Of a stretch of 64,000 nucleotides of DNA, positions 26,603 to 36,183 are shown one piece after another. Below the pieces are notes generated by a model. The model was not told where the DNA came from and did not search any database. It was given only the letters and a program-made list of their open reading frames with translations. Position 1 is the stretch's first letter. Each line of letters starts with the position of its first letter. Made by a program: the position numbers and the translations under genes. Source of the stretch: Staphylococcus roterodami (lineage in GTDB: Bacteria; Bacillota; Bacilli; Staphylococcales; Staphylococcaceae); assembly GCA_022493055.1 (NCBI GenBank), contig CP092781.1, positions 1,860,001 to 1,924,000 on the forward strand, in the 5' to 3' direction.

Positions 26603-27988
26603 TTAGTGCGGATCTACCATATCTTCTGGCTTAATCCAAGCTTCGAATTGTTCCTCTGTTACATATCCTGTTTGAATTGCAGATTCTTTTAAAGTTAAGC
26701 CTTCTTTGTGAGCTTTTTTAGCAATTTGCGCTGCTTTCTCGTAACCGATATGTGGATTTAATGCTGTAACTAACATTAACGATTGATTTAAATAATTATC
26801 AATATTCTCTTCAATTGGTTCAATTCCTACAGCACAATTATTATTGAATGTTTCCATACCATCTGCTAAAAGATAGATAGATTGTAATGTATTATGCATA
26901 ATTACTGGCTTATACACATTCAATTCGAAGTTACCTTGAGAGCTTGCAAATCCAACAACAGTATCATTACCCATGACTTGAACTGCAACCATAGTTAACA
27001 TTTCACATTGAGTTGGGTTAACTTTACCAGGCATAATAGATGATCCTGGTTCATTTTCAGGGATAGAAATTTCTGCTAATCCAGCTCTTGGTCCAGAAGC
27101 TAACCATCTTACATCATTAGCAATTTTCATTAAATCACCAGCTAATGCTTTTAATGTTCCATGTAACTGTACAACTTCATCGTGCGCGGTTAATGCATGG
27201 AATTTATTTTCAGAAGATACAAATGGATAACCAGTATTTTCAGAAATATATTGTGCAACTTTATCACCAAATTCGGGATGTGCATTGATTCCAGTACCTA
27301 CAGCTGTACCACCAATAGCAAGGTTTAAAATATGTTTTTTAGATTCTGATAACATTGTATCGCATCGATCCAACATATATCTCCATCCACTAATTTCTTG
27401 TCCTAATTTGATTGGCGTCGCATCTTGTAAATGTGTTCGTCCAATTTTTATAATTGAATCAAACTTAACTTCTTTTTCTTTCAATGTATTTCTTAAAAGT
27501 TTTAAAGCTGGTTCTAATTTTGTTTCAACTTCATGGTACAATGCTACGTGCATCGCTGTTGGGAATGTATCATTTGAACTTTGTGATTTATTAACGTCAT
27601 CATTAGGATGAATACTTTCATCACTTTGATGTTCTTTCAAATACATGTTTGCAACAAAGCTTACCACTTCATTCACATTCATGTTACTTTGTGTCCCGCT
27701 TCCAGTTTGCCATACAACAAGTGGGAAGTGTTCATCTAGCTCGCCAGCTAAGATTTGGTCACAAGCGTATACAATGGCGTCTTTTTTGGCTTCACTTAAT
27801 TTTCCTAAGTCAAAATTAGCTAATGCTGCAGCACGTTTTAATTGTGCAAAACCATAGACCACTTCAATTGGCATGCGCTCTTTACCAACCGGGAAATTTC
27901 TCTTACTTCTTTCAGTTTGAGCACCCCAATATTTATCTGCAGGTACTTCTATTTCTCCAAAAGTATCATGTTCAATTCTTACTGACAT
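26603..27988 (-). CDS. fumC: Fumarate hydratase class II
   Basis: A 461-aa homotetrameric TCA-cycle enzyme that hydrates fumarate to L-malate without an Fe-S cluster. The signature [11 protein letters not shown] (about residues 317-327) contains the catalytic mobile-loop serine. [13 protein letters not shown] (near 97-109), [14 protein letters not shown] [10 protein letters not shown] and [10 protein letters not shown] supply the substrate pocket. Length is standard. AAGGGGAG precedes the ATG. Transcribed alone on the minus strand. Confidence 0.97.
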   Translation of the reverse strand: MSVRIEHDTFGEIEVPADKYWGAQTERSKRNFPVGKERMPIEVVYGFAQLKRAAALANFDLGKLSEAKKDAIVYACDQILAGELDEHFPLVVWQTGSGTQSNMNVNEVVSFVANMYLKEHQSDESIHPNDDVNKSQSSNDTFPTAMHVALYHEVETKLEPALKLLRNTLKEKEVKFDSIIKIGRTHLQDATPIKLGQEISGWRYMLDRCDTMLSESKKHILNLAIGGTAVGTGINAHPEFGDKVAQYISENTGYPFVSSENKFHALTAHDEVVQLHGTLKALAGDLMKIANDVRWLASGPRAGLAEISIPENEPGSSIMPGKVNPTQCEMLTMVAVQVMGNDTVVGFASSQGNFELNVYKPVIMHNTLQSIYLLADGMETFNNNCAVGIEPIEENIDNYLNQSLMLVTALNPHIGYEKAAQIAKKAHKEGLTLKESAIQTGYVTEEQFEAWIKPEDMVDPH

Positions 27989-28088
27989 TCATTTTCTCCC
28001 CTTATCAATGTTTATTTATCTGTAGTATATCACTAAATAATTTATTTGAGCAATTTAAGATTAAAACGTTTTCATTTATTTAAAACAA

Positions 28089-28149
28089 AAATACACTAAC
28101 CAAAAGTACATTGATATTCAACAACCATACTCACTTTCAATTAGTGTAT
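28089..28149 (-). terminator. Probable terminator between fumC and a membrane-protein gene
   Basis: ATACACTAA at 28089 pairs with TTAGTGTAT at 28141 with a long loop; it lies directly after the stop of the gene at 28159. Confidence 0.5.
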
Positions 28150-28158
28150 ATATTTTAA

Positions 28159-28587
28159 TTAATCTACTTGGCGATATTTTGTTTTTGTGGCATCTACTGT
28201 CGCAAATGCAGTTAATATATATAGTACTGCACTAATAATTGTTGTATACGGATTTAATGCTACTAATGTTCCTAAAAACCCTGATAAACTTGAATAGAAA
28301 CCATCAAGTGTGTAATACAAAATACCAGTAATTAATAAACAACAAATTACACTTATTACGATGCCAGATTGATTACTTTTAATGAATGTTTGAGCATTAA
28401 CATCATCAATTAATCCTTTTGATAAGTTAAGCTGTAATTTCACTACTTTAAAAATGACTGGCAAGTAAAGCGCGCCGACTGCCAATGGAAAAGCTTTAAT
28501 TGATATTAGACTAATTAGTACAGTCGCTATCAATAATTGAATCCAATATTTTCCTAACATATTCGTATAAATCTCCTCTATTTTCAT
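28159..28587 (-). CDS. Hypothetical four-helix membrane protein
   Basis: A 142-aa integral membrane protein that I do not recognise. Hydrophobic segments are at about residues 15-30, 32-50, 72-92 and 108-130, with short polar loops; a Lys-rich KTKYRQVD tail ends the protein. GAGGAGAT precedes the ATG. No catalytic motif is visible. It is transcribed alone, 170 bp upstream of fumC on the same strand, and next to the dispersed repeat copy 2. Confidence 0.7.
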   Translation of the reverse strand: MKIEEIYTNMLGKYWIQLLIATVLISLISIKAFPLAVGALYLPVIFKVVKLQLNLSKGLIDDVNAQTFIKSNQSGIVISVICCLLITGILYYTLDGFYSSLSGFLGTLVALNPYTTIISAVLYILTAFATVDATKTKYRQVD

Positions 28588-28729
28588 TCTTCAATAGCAT
28601 ATCATAATAGAACCATTTTAAGAAATGTGCTTTAATAATTTCATTGAAAATATTATGAATATTACTGATAGGTGTTTTCTAAGGTCCATTATTTTTGCAG
28701 TTTGCTTTGATTTCGAATGGGAATATGAA

Positions 28730-28888
28730 TGAGGTTGAGACATAAAGTTTTTGTGCTCTGGGAAACCGATTAACGGCGTCCCAAAAGCAGGATTTTCGGC
28801 AGAAACTCTCACAATTCGACAAAATTCGGAAAACAATTTTGCTCATCGTTCTGTTCTGCTCAAATCCTAAACGCTTTTGTCCTGACCT
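28730..28888 (-). repeat. Dispersed staphylococcal intergenic repeat, copy 2
   Basis: The same element as 20308-20462 but inverted; shared blocks include CCGATTAACGGCGTCCCA, GCAGGATTTTCGGCAGAAAC and AAATCCTAAACGCTTTTGTC. The open frames here (28618-28948) are repeat-derived and mirror those in copy 1. Confidence 0.85.
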
Positions 28889-28927
28889 CGTTAATGTAAT
28901 TCTGTTTTTATGACTAAAAATTAAAAA

Positions 28928-28955
28928 AGCTAGGTAACAAAATGCCACCTAACTT
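28928..28955 (-). terminator. Terminator after the 50-aa gene
   Basis: On the minus strand AGTTAGGT pairs with ACCTAGCT (one mismatch), followed by TTTTTTAATTTTT; about 90 bp after the small gene's stop. Confidence 0.7.
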
Positions 28956-29047
28956 CATATTCAAGATTATCAGTCCAACTTGATATAGGTTCTATGCTAT
29001 TCATTGTTTACACGATAAATAGCAGTATAATACACAATGATAATACT

Positions 29048-29200
29048 TTACTGATTGTCTTCGTCAGTACTCTTTTCTTGATCATTTTGATCTGAAATTT
29101 GTTCCATCTCTTTACCTAATTCTTTTAAATCTTCAAAATCAGTTACCATACTGTTTTCTTCTTCATGATAATTTAATTTTGCATTTTTATCTTTAGTCAT
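29048..29200 (-). CDS. Small acidic hypothetical protein (50 aa)
   Basis: A 50-aa protein beginning MTKDKNAKLNYHEEE and ending STDEDNQ, rich in Asp, Glu, Gln and Lys and probably disordered or helical. TGTGAGGG lies seven bases before the ATG and a terminator follows, which supports a real gene. A similar small ORF is annotated in S. aureus genomes as far as I recall (SAS-series). The gene upstream (NagB-like) ends 33 bp away on the same strand, so the two may be co-transcribed. Function unknown. Confidence 0.7.
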   Translation of the reverse strand: MTKDKNAKLNYHEEENSMVTDFEDLKELGKEMEQISDQNDQEKSTDEDNQ

Positions 29201-29232
29201 TATAATCCCTCACAGATTTTTGATTAAGAAAA

Positions 29233-29832
29233 TTAAGCAAAGCGAGATGTAAAGTAAGCTTTCACATCTTCTGGTAAACCGGCAGCCGCTTCTTTATCAA
29301 GAATAACATTTACCATTCTATGTGATTTTAAGTCAGCTGGTTCGAAACTTGTTTTACCATTTTCTTGGTATAATTTTTCAACAACTTCCTTTTTATTAGC
29401 ACCTGTCACAACTAAGAATATTTCTCTCGCTTCCATTAAACCTTGGCGGATACTAACATTTAATTTTCCTTGCTCATCAATAGAAACAACTTGCAATGTT
29501 AATTTACCTTTATTTTCTTTAGTTTTAATTTTGTCAGAAATAAATTCAATAGCATCCTTTTCAAACGTAATTGGGTAGATTTGACTTGCTGGCACGCCTA
29601 ATGCTTCAAAATAAGATTTTTTATTGTCGTAATCTAAAATATTTATTTGACTAAAATCAACAGCGTGTTTTTCAATGTTTTTCTTTAATTCATCTAATAC
29701 TGGTGCTTGGTCTGTATCCAAATGAAAACCTGCAATTGTAGTAGGATTATTGTTAAATTGTTTTCTAATAATATCTGCAGCATACTCTGCTACAAGTTGA
29801 CTGTTGTCAAATACTTTAAAGTTCATTGCCAT
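29233..29832 (-). CDS. NagB/6-phosphogluconolactonase-like protein
   Basis: A 199-aa soluble protein with the NagB/RpiA-type fold. The FLVVTGANKKEVVEKLYQ segment (about residues 138-155) matches the ketose-isomerase motif of glucosamine-6-phosphate deaminase and 6-phosphogluconolactonase, but the protein is shorter than true NagB (about 250 aa), and the Asp/His catalytic motif of NagB is not evident. A sugar-phosphate substrate is likely; which one is unknown. The ATG at 29832 follows GAGGAG; ATG 29826 is an alternative two codons later. Monocistronic or leading the 50-aa gene. Confidence 0.75.
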   Translation of the reverse strand: MAMNFKVFDNSQLVAEYAADIIRKQFNNNPTTIAGFHLDTDQAPVLDELKKNIEKHAVDFSQINILDYDNKKSYFEALGVPASQIYPITFEKDAIEFISDKIKTKENKGKLTLQVVSIDEQGKLNVSIRQGLMEAREIFLVVTGANKKEVVEKLYQENGKTSFEPADLKSHRMVNVILDKEAAAGLPEDVKAYFTSRFA

Positions 29833-29990
29833 GATCTTTACACTCCTCTTAGTTTGCATTTTACATAAAAACGGCGATATTAATAATTATTATACCCTAA
29901 CTTGTACTATATCAAACCATTTTGCTTTTGCATGTACTTTATTTAAATATAGCATTTAAAGCCTTGTTTTTATAATGATTTTATACATTT

Positions 29991-30461
29991 TTAGTTTAGT
30001 CCAGGAAAATCTTGTTGACGCAATGCTTCATAAATTAGCAACGCCGCAGTATTTGATAAATTCAGTGAACGAATGTGTTCGCTCATAGGTATTCTTAATG
30101 CTGTTTCTTGATACTTTTCTTTAACCCAATCTGGTAAACCTGTTGTTTCTTTCCCAAAAATAAAGTAATAATCTTTATCTTGTCTTGAAAAATCAAAATC
30201 ACTATATGTCTTTTTACCAAATTTTGTTAATAAATAATATTCACCACTTGTTTGTTCAAAAAATGCTTCAATACTTTCATGATAAGTTATATTTACAAAC
30301 TCCCAGTAATCTAAGCCAGCTCTTTTTAACATTTTATCATCCGTTCTAAAACCAAGTGGCTTAATTAAATGTAAATGTGTATTAGTTCCTGCACACGTAC
30401 GTGCAATATTTCCAGTATTAGCTGGAATCTCAGGTTGATATAAAACGATATGATTTGTCAT
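29991..30461 (-). CDS. trmL: tRNA (cytidine/uridine-34-2'-O)-methyltransferase TrmL
   Basis: A 156-aa SPOUT-class methyltransferase that 2'-O-methylates the wobble base of tRNA-Leu isoacceptors. Motif 1 is PEIPANTGNIARTC (about residues 10-23), motif 2 YFIFGKETTGLP (about 93-104), and motif 3 IRSLNLSNTAALLIYEALRQ (about 125-145) forms the trefoil knot that holds S-adenosylmethionine. It begins one base after the queG stop, with its AAGGAGAG site inside the queG end, so the two tRNA-modification genes are coupled. Confidence 0.94.
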   Translation of the reverse strand: MTNHIVLYQPEIPANTGNIARTCAGTNTHLHLIKPLGFRTDDKMLKRAGLDYWEFVNITYHESIEAFFEQTSGEYYLLTKFGKKTYSDFDFSRQDKDYYFIFGKETTGLPDWVKEKYQETALRIPMSEHIRSLNLSNTAALLIYEALRQQDFPGLN

Positions 30462-30462
30462 G

Positions 30463-31593
30463 TTACTTTTCTCTCCTTGTTTCTATTCCTTTTATCATTT
30501 CCTGCTGTACTTCTGCATCCTCTTTTTCATAATTTGCGTTGATAAATTCTTTAGCATCATCACCAAGAATTTGACCAATTGCCCAATAAGCAGTTGCTCG
30601 AATCATTGGTCTTTCATCAGTAGTTGCTACTTTTTTCAATTCTGGAATTGCATCTACTTCATTAAAATGTGCCAATGCCAAAATAGCATTTCTTTGTATA
30701 GGTTTTTTACCGCGCCAAGCACCTGCAAGGTGACCATATGTTTGTTTAAATTCTTTATTAGACATACGTAACAATGGTACAAGTCTTGGTTTTAAAATTT
30801 CTGGTTCTAAAATAATATCATCTTGTTCAGTGTTAATGCCTCGATTTTTCGGACAAACTTGCTGACATGTATCACAACCATAAAGTCTATTTCCAATTTT
30901 ATACCGATACTGGTCTGGCATATAACCTTTTGTTTGCGTTAAAAAGCTTATACATTTTTGACTGTTTAATTGACCATTTCCAACTAATGCACTTGTTGGA
31001 CAACGATCAACACAAATTGTACAATCCCCACAACTATCTAGTATTGGATCATCCGGCTCAAATGGAATACTAACTAACATTTCCCCGAGATACGTCCATG
31101 TTCCTAAATTTGGATTTATGACAAATCCATTTCTACCAACAAATCCTAATCCCGCACGTTCTGCAACTGCTCTATCTGATAACACACCTGTATCTACCAT
31201 TGACTTTATTTCAACACTTGGCACCTTTGACTCAATATATGCCGATAACTTATCTAATCGTTTACGCATAATTGTGTGATAATCTTGTCCCCATGATGCC
31301 CTTGCAAATAAACCTCTGCGGTCTCCTCTAACACTTTTAGGTGCACCCTTTAATTTATTAGGGTAACCAACTGCTATTGCTATAATCGATCTTGCTGTTG
31401 GTAAGGATAATTTAGGTTCTGTTCGTAAAGCTATATCAGATTCTTCAAATCCTGAGGCATAACCATTTGCATGATATTCTTCTAACTTTTGCTTCAATTC
31501 ATCAAAGGGATCTGCAGTAGTAAACCCAATACTGTCAATTCCGATTGTATATGCATAATCAATGATATCTTGCTTTAATTGCTTTGTATCCAA
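30463..31593 (-). CDS. queG: Epoxyqueuosine reductase QueG
   Basis: A 376-aa cobalamin-dependent iron-sulphur enzyme that performs the last step of queuosine synthesis on tRNA. The two ferredoxin-type clusters are CGDCTICVDRCP (about residues 188-199) and CDTCQQVCPKN (about 245-255), and the C-terminal HEAT-like extension AYWAIGQILGDDA is also present. The TTG at 31593 is the likely start because GGGGGG lies seven bases before it and the protein then begins (M)DTKQLKQDIIDYA like homologues; an ATG 15 bp upstream lacks a site. Operon with trmL. Confidence 0.93.
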   Translation of the reverse strand: MDTKQLKQDIIDYAYTIGIDSIGFTTADPFDELKQKLEEYHANGYASGFEESDIALRTEPKLSLPTARSIIAIAVGYPNKLKGAPKSVRGDRRGLFARASWGQDYHTIMRKRLDKLSAYIESKVPSVEIKSMVDTGVLSDRAVAERAGLGFVGRNGFVINPNLGTWTYLGEMLVSIPFEPDDPILDSCGDCTICVDRCPTSALVGNGQLNSQKCISFLTQTKGYMPDQYRYKIGNRLYGCDTCQQVCPKNRGINTEQDDIILEPEILKPRLVPLLRMSNKEFKQTYGHLAGAWRGKKPIQRNAILALAHFNEVDAIPELKKVATTDERPMIRATAYWAIGQILGDDAKEFINANYEKEDAEVQQEMIKGIETRREK

Positions 31594-31682
31594 TCGTATG
31601 CCCCCCATAAAATAATACTATGTTATTTTAACACAACCATTATTCATATTGAGGTTTCATTTCATGTATTTTTAAAAATAAA

Positions 31683-31733
31683 AAGCTTGAATATATGATA
31701 TAACTTTGTGGGTCGTATCATATATTCAAGCTT
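31683..31733 (-). terminator. Terminator of the amino-acid ABC importer operon
   Basis: Perfect 18-bp inverted repeat (AAGCTTGAATATATGATA and its complement) around a 15-base loop, followed on the minus strand by a TTTTTATTTTT tract; 11 bp past the glnQ stop. Shared with queG upstream region. Confidence 0.88.
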
Positions 31734-31743
31734 CGTTGTGTAG

Positions 31744-32466
31744 TTATAATACTCTTGATAAGAAATTCTGTGTTCTTTCGTGTTGTGGATGTTCGAATAT
31801 TTCATTTGGTGTTCCAGATTCCACAACGACACCATCCGCCATAAATATGACTTTGTCACTGACATCTTTGGCAAAGCCCATTTCATGTGTGACAACTACC
31901 ATGGTCATACCTTCTTTGGCTAAGTCTTTCATTACTTTTAATACATCACCAACAACCTCAGGATCTAATGCTGAAGTTGGTTCATCGAATAAAATAACAT
32001 CTGGTTGCATTGCTAGCGCCCTTGCAATTGCTACCCTTTGTTTTTGGCCACCGGATAATTGATTTGGATATACATTTGCTTTTTCTTTTAAACCTACTTT
32101 ATCTAAAAGTGAAATAGCTTCTTGATGCAATGCTTCATTGTTATCTTTTTTCAATAGTTTAGGTGCTAATATTATATTATCGACAACTTTTTTATGTGGA
32201 AATAGGTTGAAGTTTTGAAATACCATGCCCATCTTTTGACGCAATTTATCGACTTGTGTCCCTTTTTTGGTTAAATCATTTCCTTCAAATATTACTTGTC
32301 CTTTAGTAGGTTCTTCTAATAAATTCATACATCTTAATAATGTACTTTTACCACTACCAGAAGGACCAATAATTGCTACAACTTCGCCTTGATTGATTTC
32401 AAGATTGATATCTTTTAATACTTCATTATCCCCAAATACTTTATTAAGATTATTAATTTTAATCAC
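31744..32466 (-). CDS. glnQ: Polar amino-acid ABC transporter ATP-binding protein (GlnQ-like)
   Basis: A 240-aa ATPase that powers amino-acid uptake with the fused permease encoded immediately upstream. Walker [10 protein letters not shown] (about residues 33-41), signature LSGGQKQRV (about 137-145), Walker [13 protein letters not shown] and switch VTHEM are canonical. GlnQ/ArtM-type family; glutamine is the most likely substrate in staphylococci but cystine or arginine cannot be excluded from sequence. The start overlaps the permease 3' end by 8 bp. Confidence 0.9.
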   Translation of the reverse strand: MIKINNLNKVFGDNEVLKDINLEINQGEVVAIIGPSGSGKSTLLRCMNLLEEPTKGQVIFEGNDLTKKGTQVDKLRQKMGMVFQNFNLFPHKKVVDNIILAPKLLKKDNNEALHQEAISLLDKVGLKEKANVYPNQLSGGQKQRVAIARALAMQPDVILFDEPTSALDPEVVGDVLKVMKDLAKEGMTMVVVTHEMGFAKDVSDKVIFMADGVVVESGTPNEIFEHPQHERTQNFLSRVL

Positions 32467-33916
32467 TTGCGCTCAATCTCCCTTCAATCATGTTCATGAT
32501 ACGTGTAAGAACAAATGTTAATACAAAGTATAATGCTGCTGCTACTAATAATGGTGTAAATGGATCAAATGATATTCCTTGGACCACCTGTGCATTAAAC
32601 ATAATCTCCCCAACTCCAATTGTTGAAACAATGGATGATTCTTTTATTAAAGTAACAAATTCATTTCCAAGTGCTGGTAAAATATTTTTAATGGCTTGTG
32701 GCATAATTACGCTTTTCATTGTTTGTCTATAATTTAATCCTAAGCATCGAGCAGCCTCCATTTGTCCTTTATCAACAGCATTAATACCTGCTCTAATAAT
32801 TTCGGCAATATATGCTGAAGAATTAATGACTAAAGCAATCGTACCGCAAACTAATGCTGAAATATCTAATCCTAATGCAGCAGTTATTCCAAAGAATACG
32901 ATAAATACTTGGACTAACATTGGTGTTCCTCTTAAAATTTCGATATAAATTGAGGCAATCCATGATATGATTTTAATCTTACTTAATTTCATTAGGGCAA
33001 CAAATGCTCCTAAAATTGAACCTAATGCCACACCAATAAATGAAATTAATATTGTTATTTTTATACCTTTCCAGAAAAAGCTTCCATATTTTGAGATAAA
33101 ACCACTATCATCATTCATTGCATTTGCTGCATTAGTCATATATTTATCAATGAGTCCTTTATCTTTAACATCTTTAATCGATTTATTAATTTGTGATAAT
33201 AGTTTTGGTGAATCTTTTGGCACCGCAATCACTGTATCTTTTTCTTCTTCATTAAATTTTACATTTGAAATTCCTAATTTAGGATTTTGTTTTAAATATG
33301 CTTCTGCAACCGGCTTTTCTACCACTGCACCTTCCACTTTTCCACTTTTTAATGCTAATATTACGTCTGGCAAGCGGCTCAATGAAGTAATTGAAGCATT
33401 TTCAATTTCTGTTTGTGCAATTTTTTCTTGTTCTGTCCCCTTTTGCGCACCTATTTTCTTATTATTAAAATCTTTAATGTCTTTGTAATCGTTCACCTTA
33501 TCCTTTTTAACAAGCATAATATTTTTAGTCATCATATATGAATCTGAAAAATCAACTTGCTTTTTACGTTCAGGTGTTGATGTCATACCAGAAATAATAA
33601 TATCTATTTTTCCAGTTTTTAATGCTCCTAATAAACTATCAAACGACATATTTACAATTTTTAATTTTAAATGATTATCTTTTGCGATTTTTTTAGCTAA
33701 ATCAATGTCTACACCGGCATATTCCGTCTTCCCATTAACTGTATGCTCAAATTCCATTGGTGCATAATCTGCTGAAAGACCAACTCTAATTTCTCCGCGT
33801 TCTTTAATCTTTTCCCAAGTCTGATCTTGTTCAGCATGCGCAACTGGGTTGATATATATAATTGCACTGCTTAATAAAAAAACTAATACTAATATAACCC
33901 TAAATAAACCCTTCAT
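32459..33916 (-). CDS. glnP: Fused substrate-binding and permease protein of amino-acid ABC importer
   Basis: A 485-aa fusion. Signal peptide or signal anchor (about residues 1-28, ending VAHAEQ), then an extracellular SBP_bac_3 domain (about 37-262: [42 protein letters not shown]), then a permease domain with about five helices (about 275-475) containing the [12 protein letters not shown] EAA loop that contacts the ATPase. The fusion is the GlnP arrangement known from lactic acid bacteria and staphylococci. With glnQ it forms a complete two-gene importer. No riboswitch was recognised in the 170 bp upstream. Confidence 0.9.
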   Translation of the reverse strand: MKGLFRVILVLVFLLSSAIIYINPVAHAEQDQTWEKIKERGEIRVGLSADYAPMEFEHTVNGKTEYAGVDIDLAKKIAKDNHLKLKIVNMSFDSLLGALKTGKIDIIISGMTSTPERKKQVDFSDSYMMTKNIMLVKKDKVNDYKDIKDFNNKKIGAQKGTEQEKIAQTEIENASITSLSRLPDVILALKSGKVEGAVVEKPVAEAYLKQNPKLGISNVKFNEEEKDTVIAVPKDSPKLLSQINKSIKDVKDKGLIDKYMTNAANAMNDDSGFISKYGSFFWKGIKITILISFIGVALGSILGAFVALMKLSKIKIISWIASIYIEILRGTPMLVQVFIVFFGITAALGLDISALVCGTIALVINSSAYIAEIIRAGINAVDKGQMEAARCLGLNYRQTMKSVIMPQAIKNILPALGNEFVTLIKESSIVSTIGVGEIMFNAQVVQGISFDPFTPLLVAAALYFVLTFVLTRIMNMIEGRLSASD

Positions 33917-34084
33917 TTGTACAACCCTCCCTAATTAATATTCATAATTATACATATTAATACATTTTAATGCAATAGTGATTTAGAAATTGCAATTTTA
34001 ACAGTATAGAGAACTGACAAATTTAAACGGTACCTCTTTTTCTGATTGATCTCTTACTCGAACATGATACATCAACGTAAAAAA

Positions 34085-34118
34085 ACGTCACTATCAACAA
34101 TTGTTAATGATAGCGACG
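34085..34118 (-). terminator. Terminator of the PTS IIC-like gene
   Basis: CGTCACTATCA pairs with TGATAGCGACG around ACAATTGTTAA, with A/T tracts on both sides, so it may also work in the other direction. Confidence 0.75.
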
Positions 34119-34153
34119 CTAAAGTTTTAAAATATTAGTATTATAATAATTGA

Positions 34154-35215
34154 TTACTGTTTTGGAACTTCAAATTTATATATATCATTTGAATAAGATG
34201 GTATAAATTTTTTACATAGTTCATGTACGATAAATGCAGAAACAAATGGAATTACAAAATAACCTAATGCCAATAAAATGATATTCATTGTTGAATCACC
34301 AGTCATACGATTATATGCATTAATTGGTCCAACTAATCCTGTATAGCCAAACCCAGCAGACAATGGTGTTCCTTTTACCTGAAGGACGTAAGCTATAATA
34401 CCTGTAATTACTCCATTTATGGTTAGAGGAATGGAAATAATTAGGTTTTTTAAATATACGGGTATCATCATTTTAGCAGCACCAATTAATAAAACTGCAT
34501 TTACACCTATTGAATTAACACGTAGTGATCCAAATAAGAAAGTAACACAAGCTGCCACAATTCCTAAGTTAGCAGCACCACTTCCGAGCCCGTTTAAACT
34601 TATAGCAGTTGCAATTGCCACTAGAGATATAGGTGTTACCATTAATAAAGAAAATGCAACACTTATTAGAATAGACATTAATAAAGGATTTAAGTCAGTA
34701 AATGAATGGATTACATTTCCAATAGCTTGAGTAATTTTACGAACATACGGAAGCGTGAGAAGTCCAATTCCTCCACTTACTATTGGCACTAGCACTGGTA
34801 AGATAATTAATTCAAATGAGCCTAGTTTATTTTGTAAAATCATATATAGTAAACAAGCAATAATAACAACAAGACTTGCATTGATGATGTCACCAATCCC
34901 TTTTAACATAAATCCATTGTTATTAAAAACTACAGCCCCAGAACCAATCATCGCAGAAGTACCAACAATTGCAGCACCTGCTCCATTAAATTTAAATTGA
35001 TGTGCAGCCAATACACCTATTATAAAAGCCATAAATGATTGTATTAGAATAACTAATTGATATATCAATTCTAAAATTTCATTGCCACTTTTAAATATTT
35101 TTAACACTTCACCTAATAAAGCATTAGGAACGAGCGCTATAACGACACCTGCTCCAATAGAATTTAAAATTTTACTGAAAAATTGTTTGTTTTCAGTATT
35201 TTTAGCGTTACTCAT
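34154..35215 (-). CDS. PTS EIIC-type membrane protein without IIA/IIB domains
   Basis: A 353-aa membrane protein with about nine or ten hydrophobic segments, resembling the PTS_EIIC_2 family (small-molecule transporter or regulator). Motifs IGAGVVIALVPNALLGE near the N-terminus, TPISLVAIATAISL in the middle and KGTPLSAGFGYTGLVGPINA toward the C-terminus fit that family. No phosphoryl-transfer domain and no neighbouring IIA or IIB gene is present, so it cannot be a complete PTS on its own and its substrate is unknown. Transcribed alone with a GGAGGTCG site before the ATG. Confidence 0.8.
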   Translation of the reverse strand: MSNAKNTENKQFFSKILNSIGAGVVIALVPNALLGEVLKIFKSGNEILELIYQLVILIQSFMAFIIGVLAAHQFKFNGAGAAIVGTSAMIGSGAVVFNNNGFMLKGIGDIINASLVVIIACLLYMILQNKLGSFELIILPVLVPIVSGGIGLLTLPYVRKITQAIGNVIHSFTDLNPLLMSILISVAFSLLMVTPISLVAIATAISLNGLGSGAANLGIVAACVTFLFGSLRVNSIGVNAVLLIGAAKMMIPVYLKNLIISIPLTINGVITGIIAYVLQVKGTPLSAGFGYTGLVGPINAYNRMTGDSTMNIILLALGYFVIPFVSAFIVHELCKKFIPSYSNDIYKFEVPKQ

Positions 35216-35506
35216 AAACGACCTCCAATTTATACATTAACTCAATAATATTACAGAAAATCATCATTAACAATGTCTTGTTAATATATTTAATCTAAAA
35301 ATAACAATGCTTTAGAACAGTATTGTTAAACTGTTAAATCAGTATTTAATGAAAGTTGGCTATAATTTTAAAAGAAAAATTGATTTAACAATTTGTAAGC
35401 CAAACCCCTTGGTACACTAAGTGTACATTAAAAAAATGACACATGCTACACGACTAGTTGCTTTCGTACCATTTGAGTGCCACTTTTATTTATATTATAA
35501 AATGAG
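35216..35506. other. Intergenic region upstream of the PTS IIC-like gene
   Basis: About 290 bp, AT-rich, no gene or RNA recognised apart from the rrn terminator at its right edge. Confidence 0.5.
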
Positions 35507-35540
35507 AAAATAAAAAGAAACCTTGTAAAACAAGGTTTCT
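35507..35540 (-). terminator. Terminator of the rRNA/tRNA operon
   Basis: Perfect 10-bp hairpin AGAAACCTTG/CAAGGTTTCT with a five-base loop, followed on the minus strand by TTTTTATTTT; 24 bp beyond the last tRNA gene. Confidence 0.9.
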
Positions 35541-35563
35541 AGTATGTTATGACATGTTAATTA

Positions 35564-35647
35564 TACCGGCGGTCGGGGTCGAACCGACACTCCACGAATG
35601 GAACGGGATTTTGAGTCCCGCGCGTCTGCCAATTCCGCCACGCCGGC
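35564..35647 (-). tRNA. tRNA-Leu (CAA)
   Basis: Type II tRNA with a long variable arm, anticodon loop CTCAAAA. Last gene of the rrn operon; no CCA encoded. Confidence 0.93.
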
Positions 35648-35685
35648 TTAATGGTAAACAAAAAACTTCCCTTTGGAAGTAATCA

Positions 35686-35760
35686 TGGAGCGGAAGATAG
35701 GATTTACACCTATACCTCGTTCCGGGAAGGAACGTGTTCTAAAAGTTGAACTACTCCCGC
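35686..35760 (-). tRNA. Atypical tRNA-Gly (TCC), copy 1, cell-wall type
   Basis: Acceptor GCGGGAG/CTTCCGC, anticodon loop CTTCCCG, encoded CCA. The D-loop AACTTTTA lacks G18-G19 and the T-loop TGTAAAT lacks the TPsiC core. In S. aureus such tRNAs bind EF-Tu poorly and supply glycine to the Fem enzymes for the pentaglycine bridge. Confidence 0.92.
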
Positions 35761-35773
35761 GTATATTAAATTA

Positions 35774-35848
35774 TGGAGCGGAAGATAGGATTTACACCTA
35801 TAACTCATTCCAGGAAGGAATGTATTCTAAGAGTTGAAATACTCCCGC
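35774..35848 (-). tRNA. Atypical tRNA-Gly (TCC), copy 2, cell-wall type
   Basis: Same architecture as copy 1 but with about ten substitutions, several compensated in the anticodon stem (CATTC/GAATG). D-loop without GG; T-loop TGTAAAT; encoded CCA. The most divergent of the three. Confidence 0.9.
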
Positions 35849-35864
35849 ATTATTATAAAATTTA

Positions 35865-35939
35865 TGGAGCGGAAGATAGGATTTGCACCTATACCTCGTT
35901 CCGGGAAGGAACGTGTTCTAAAAGTTGAACTACTCCCGC
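35865..35939 (-). tRNA. Atypical tRNA-Gly (TCC), copy 3, cell-wall type
   Basis: Identical to copy 1 except one T-loop base (TGCAAAT), which partly restores position C56. D-loop still lacks GG; encoded CCA. Confidence 0.92.
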
Positions 35940-35946
35940 ATAAACC

Positions 35947-36020
<74 letters not shown>

Positions 36021-36025
36021 AATAA

Positions 36026-36097
36026 CTGGGCTAGCTGGATTCGAACCAACGAGTGACGGAGTCAAAGTCCGTTGCCTTACCGCTTGGCTATAGCCCA
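36026..36097 (-). tRNA. tRNA-Gln (TTG)
   Basis: Anticodon loop CTTTGAC, acceptor TGGGCTA/TAGCCCA, discriminator G; no CCA. Confidence 0.95.
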
Positions 36098-36108
36098 TTA
36101 ATAATAAG

Positions 36109-36182
36109 GGCGGCTGAAGGGGATCGAACCCTCGAATGTCGGAACCACAATCCGATGTGTTAACCACTTCACCACAGCCGCC
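36109..36182 (-). tRNA. tRNA-His (GTG)
   Basis: Anticodon GTG, extra G-1 opposite C73; near-identical to the copy at 3851-3927 but without encoded CCA. Confidence 0.95.
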
Positions 36183-36183
36183 A

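Noticed and set aside
28618..28948. Two overlapping minus-strand open frames near 28.7 kb, echoed by one at 20243-20560
   Set aside because: They are translations of the dispersed repeat; the shared peptide reflects the shared DNA, not a protein family.
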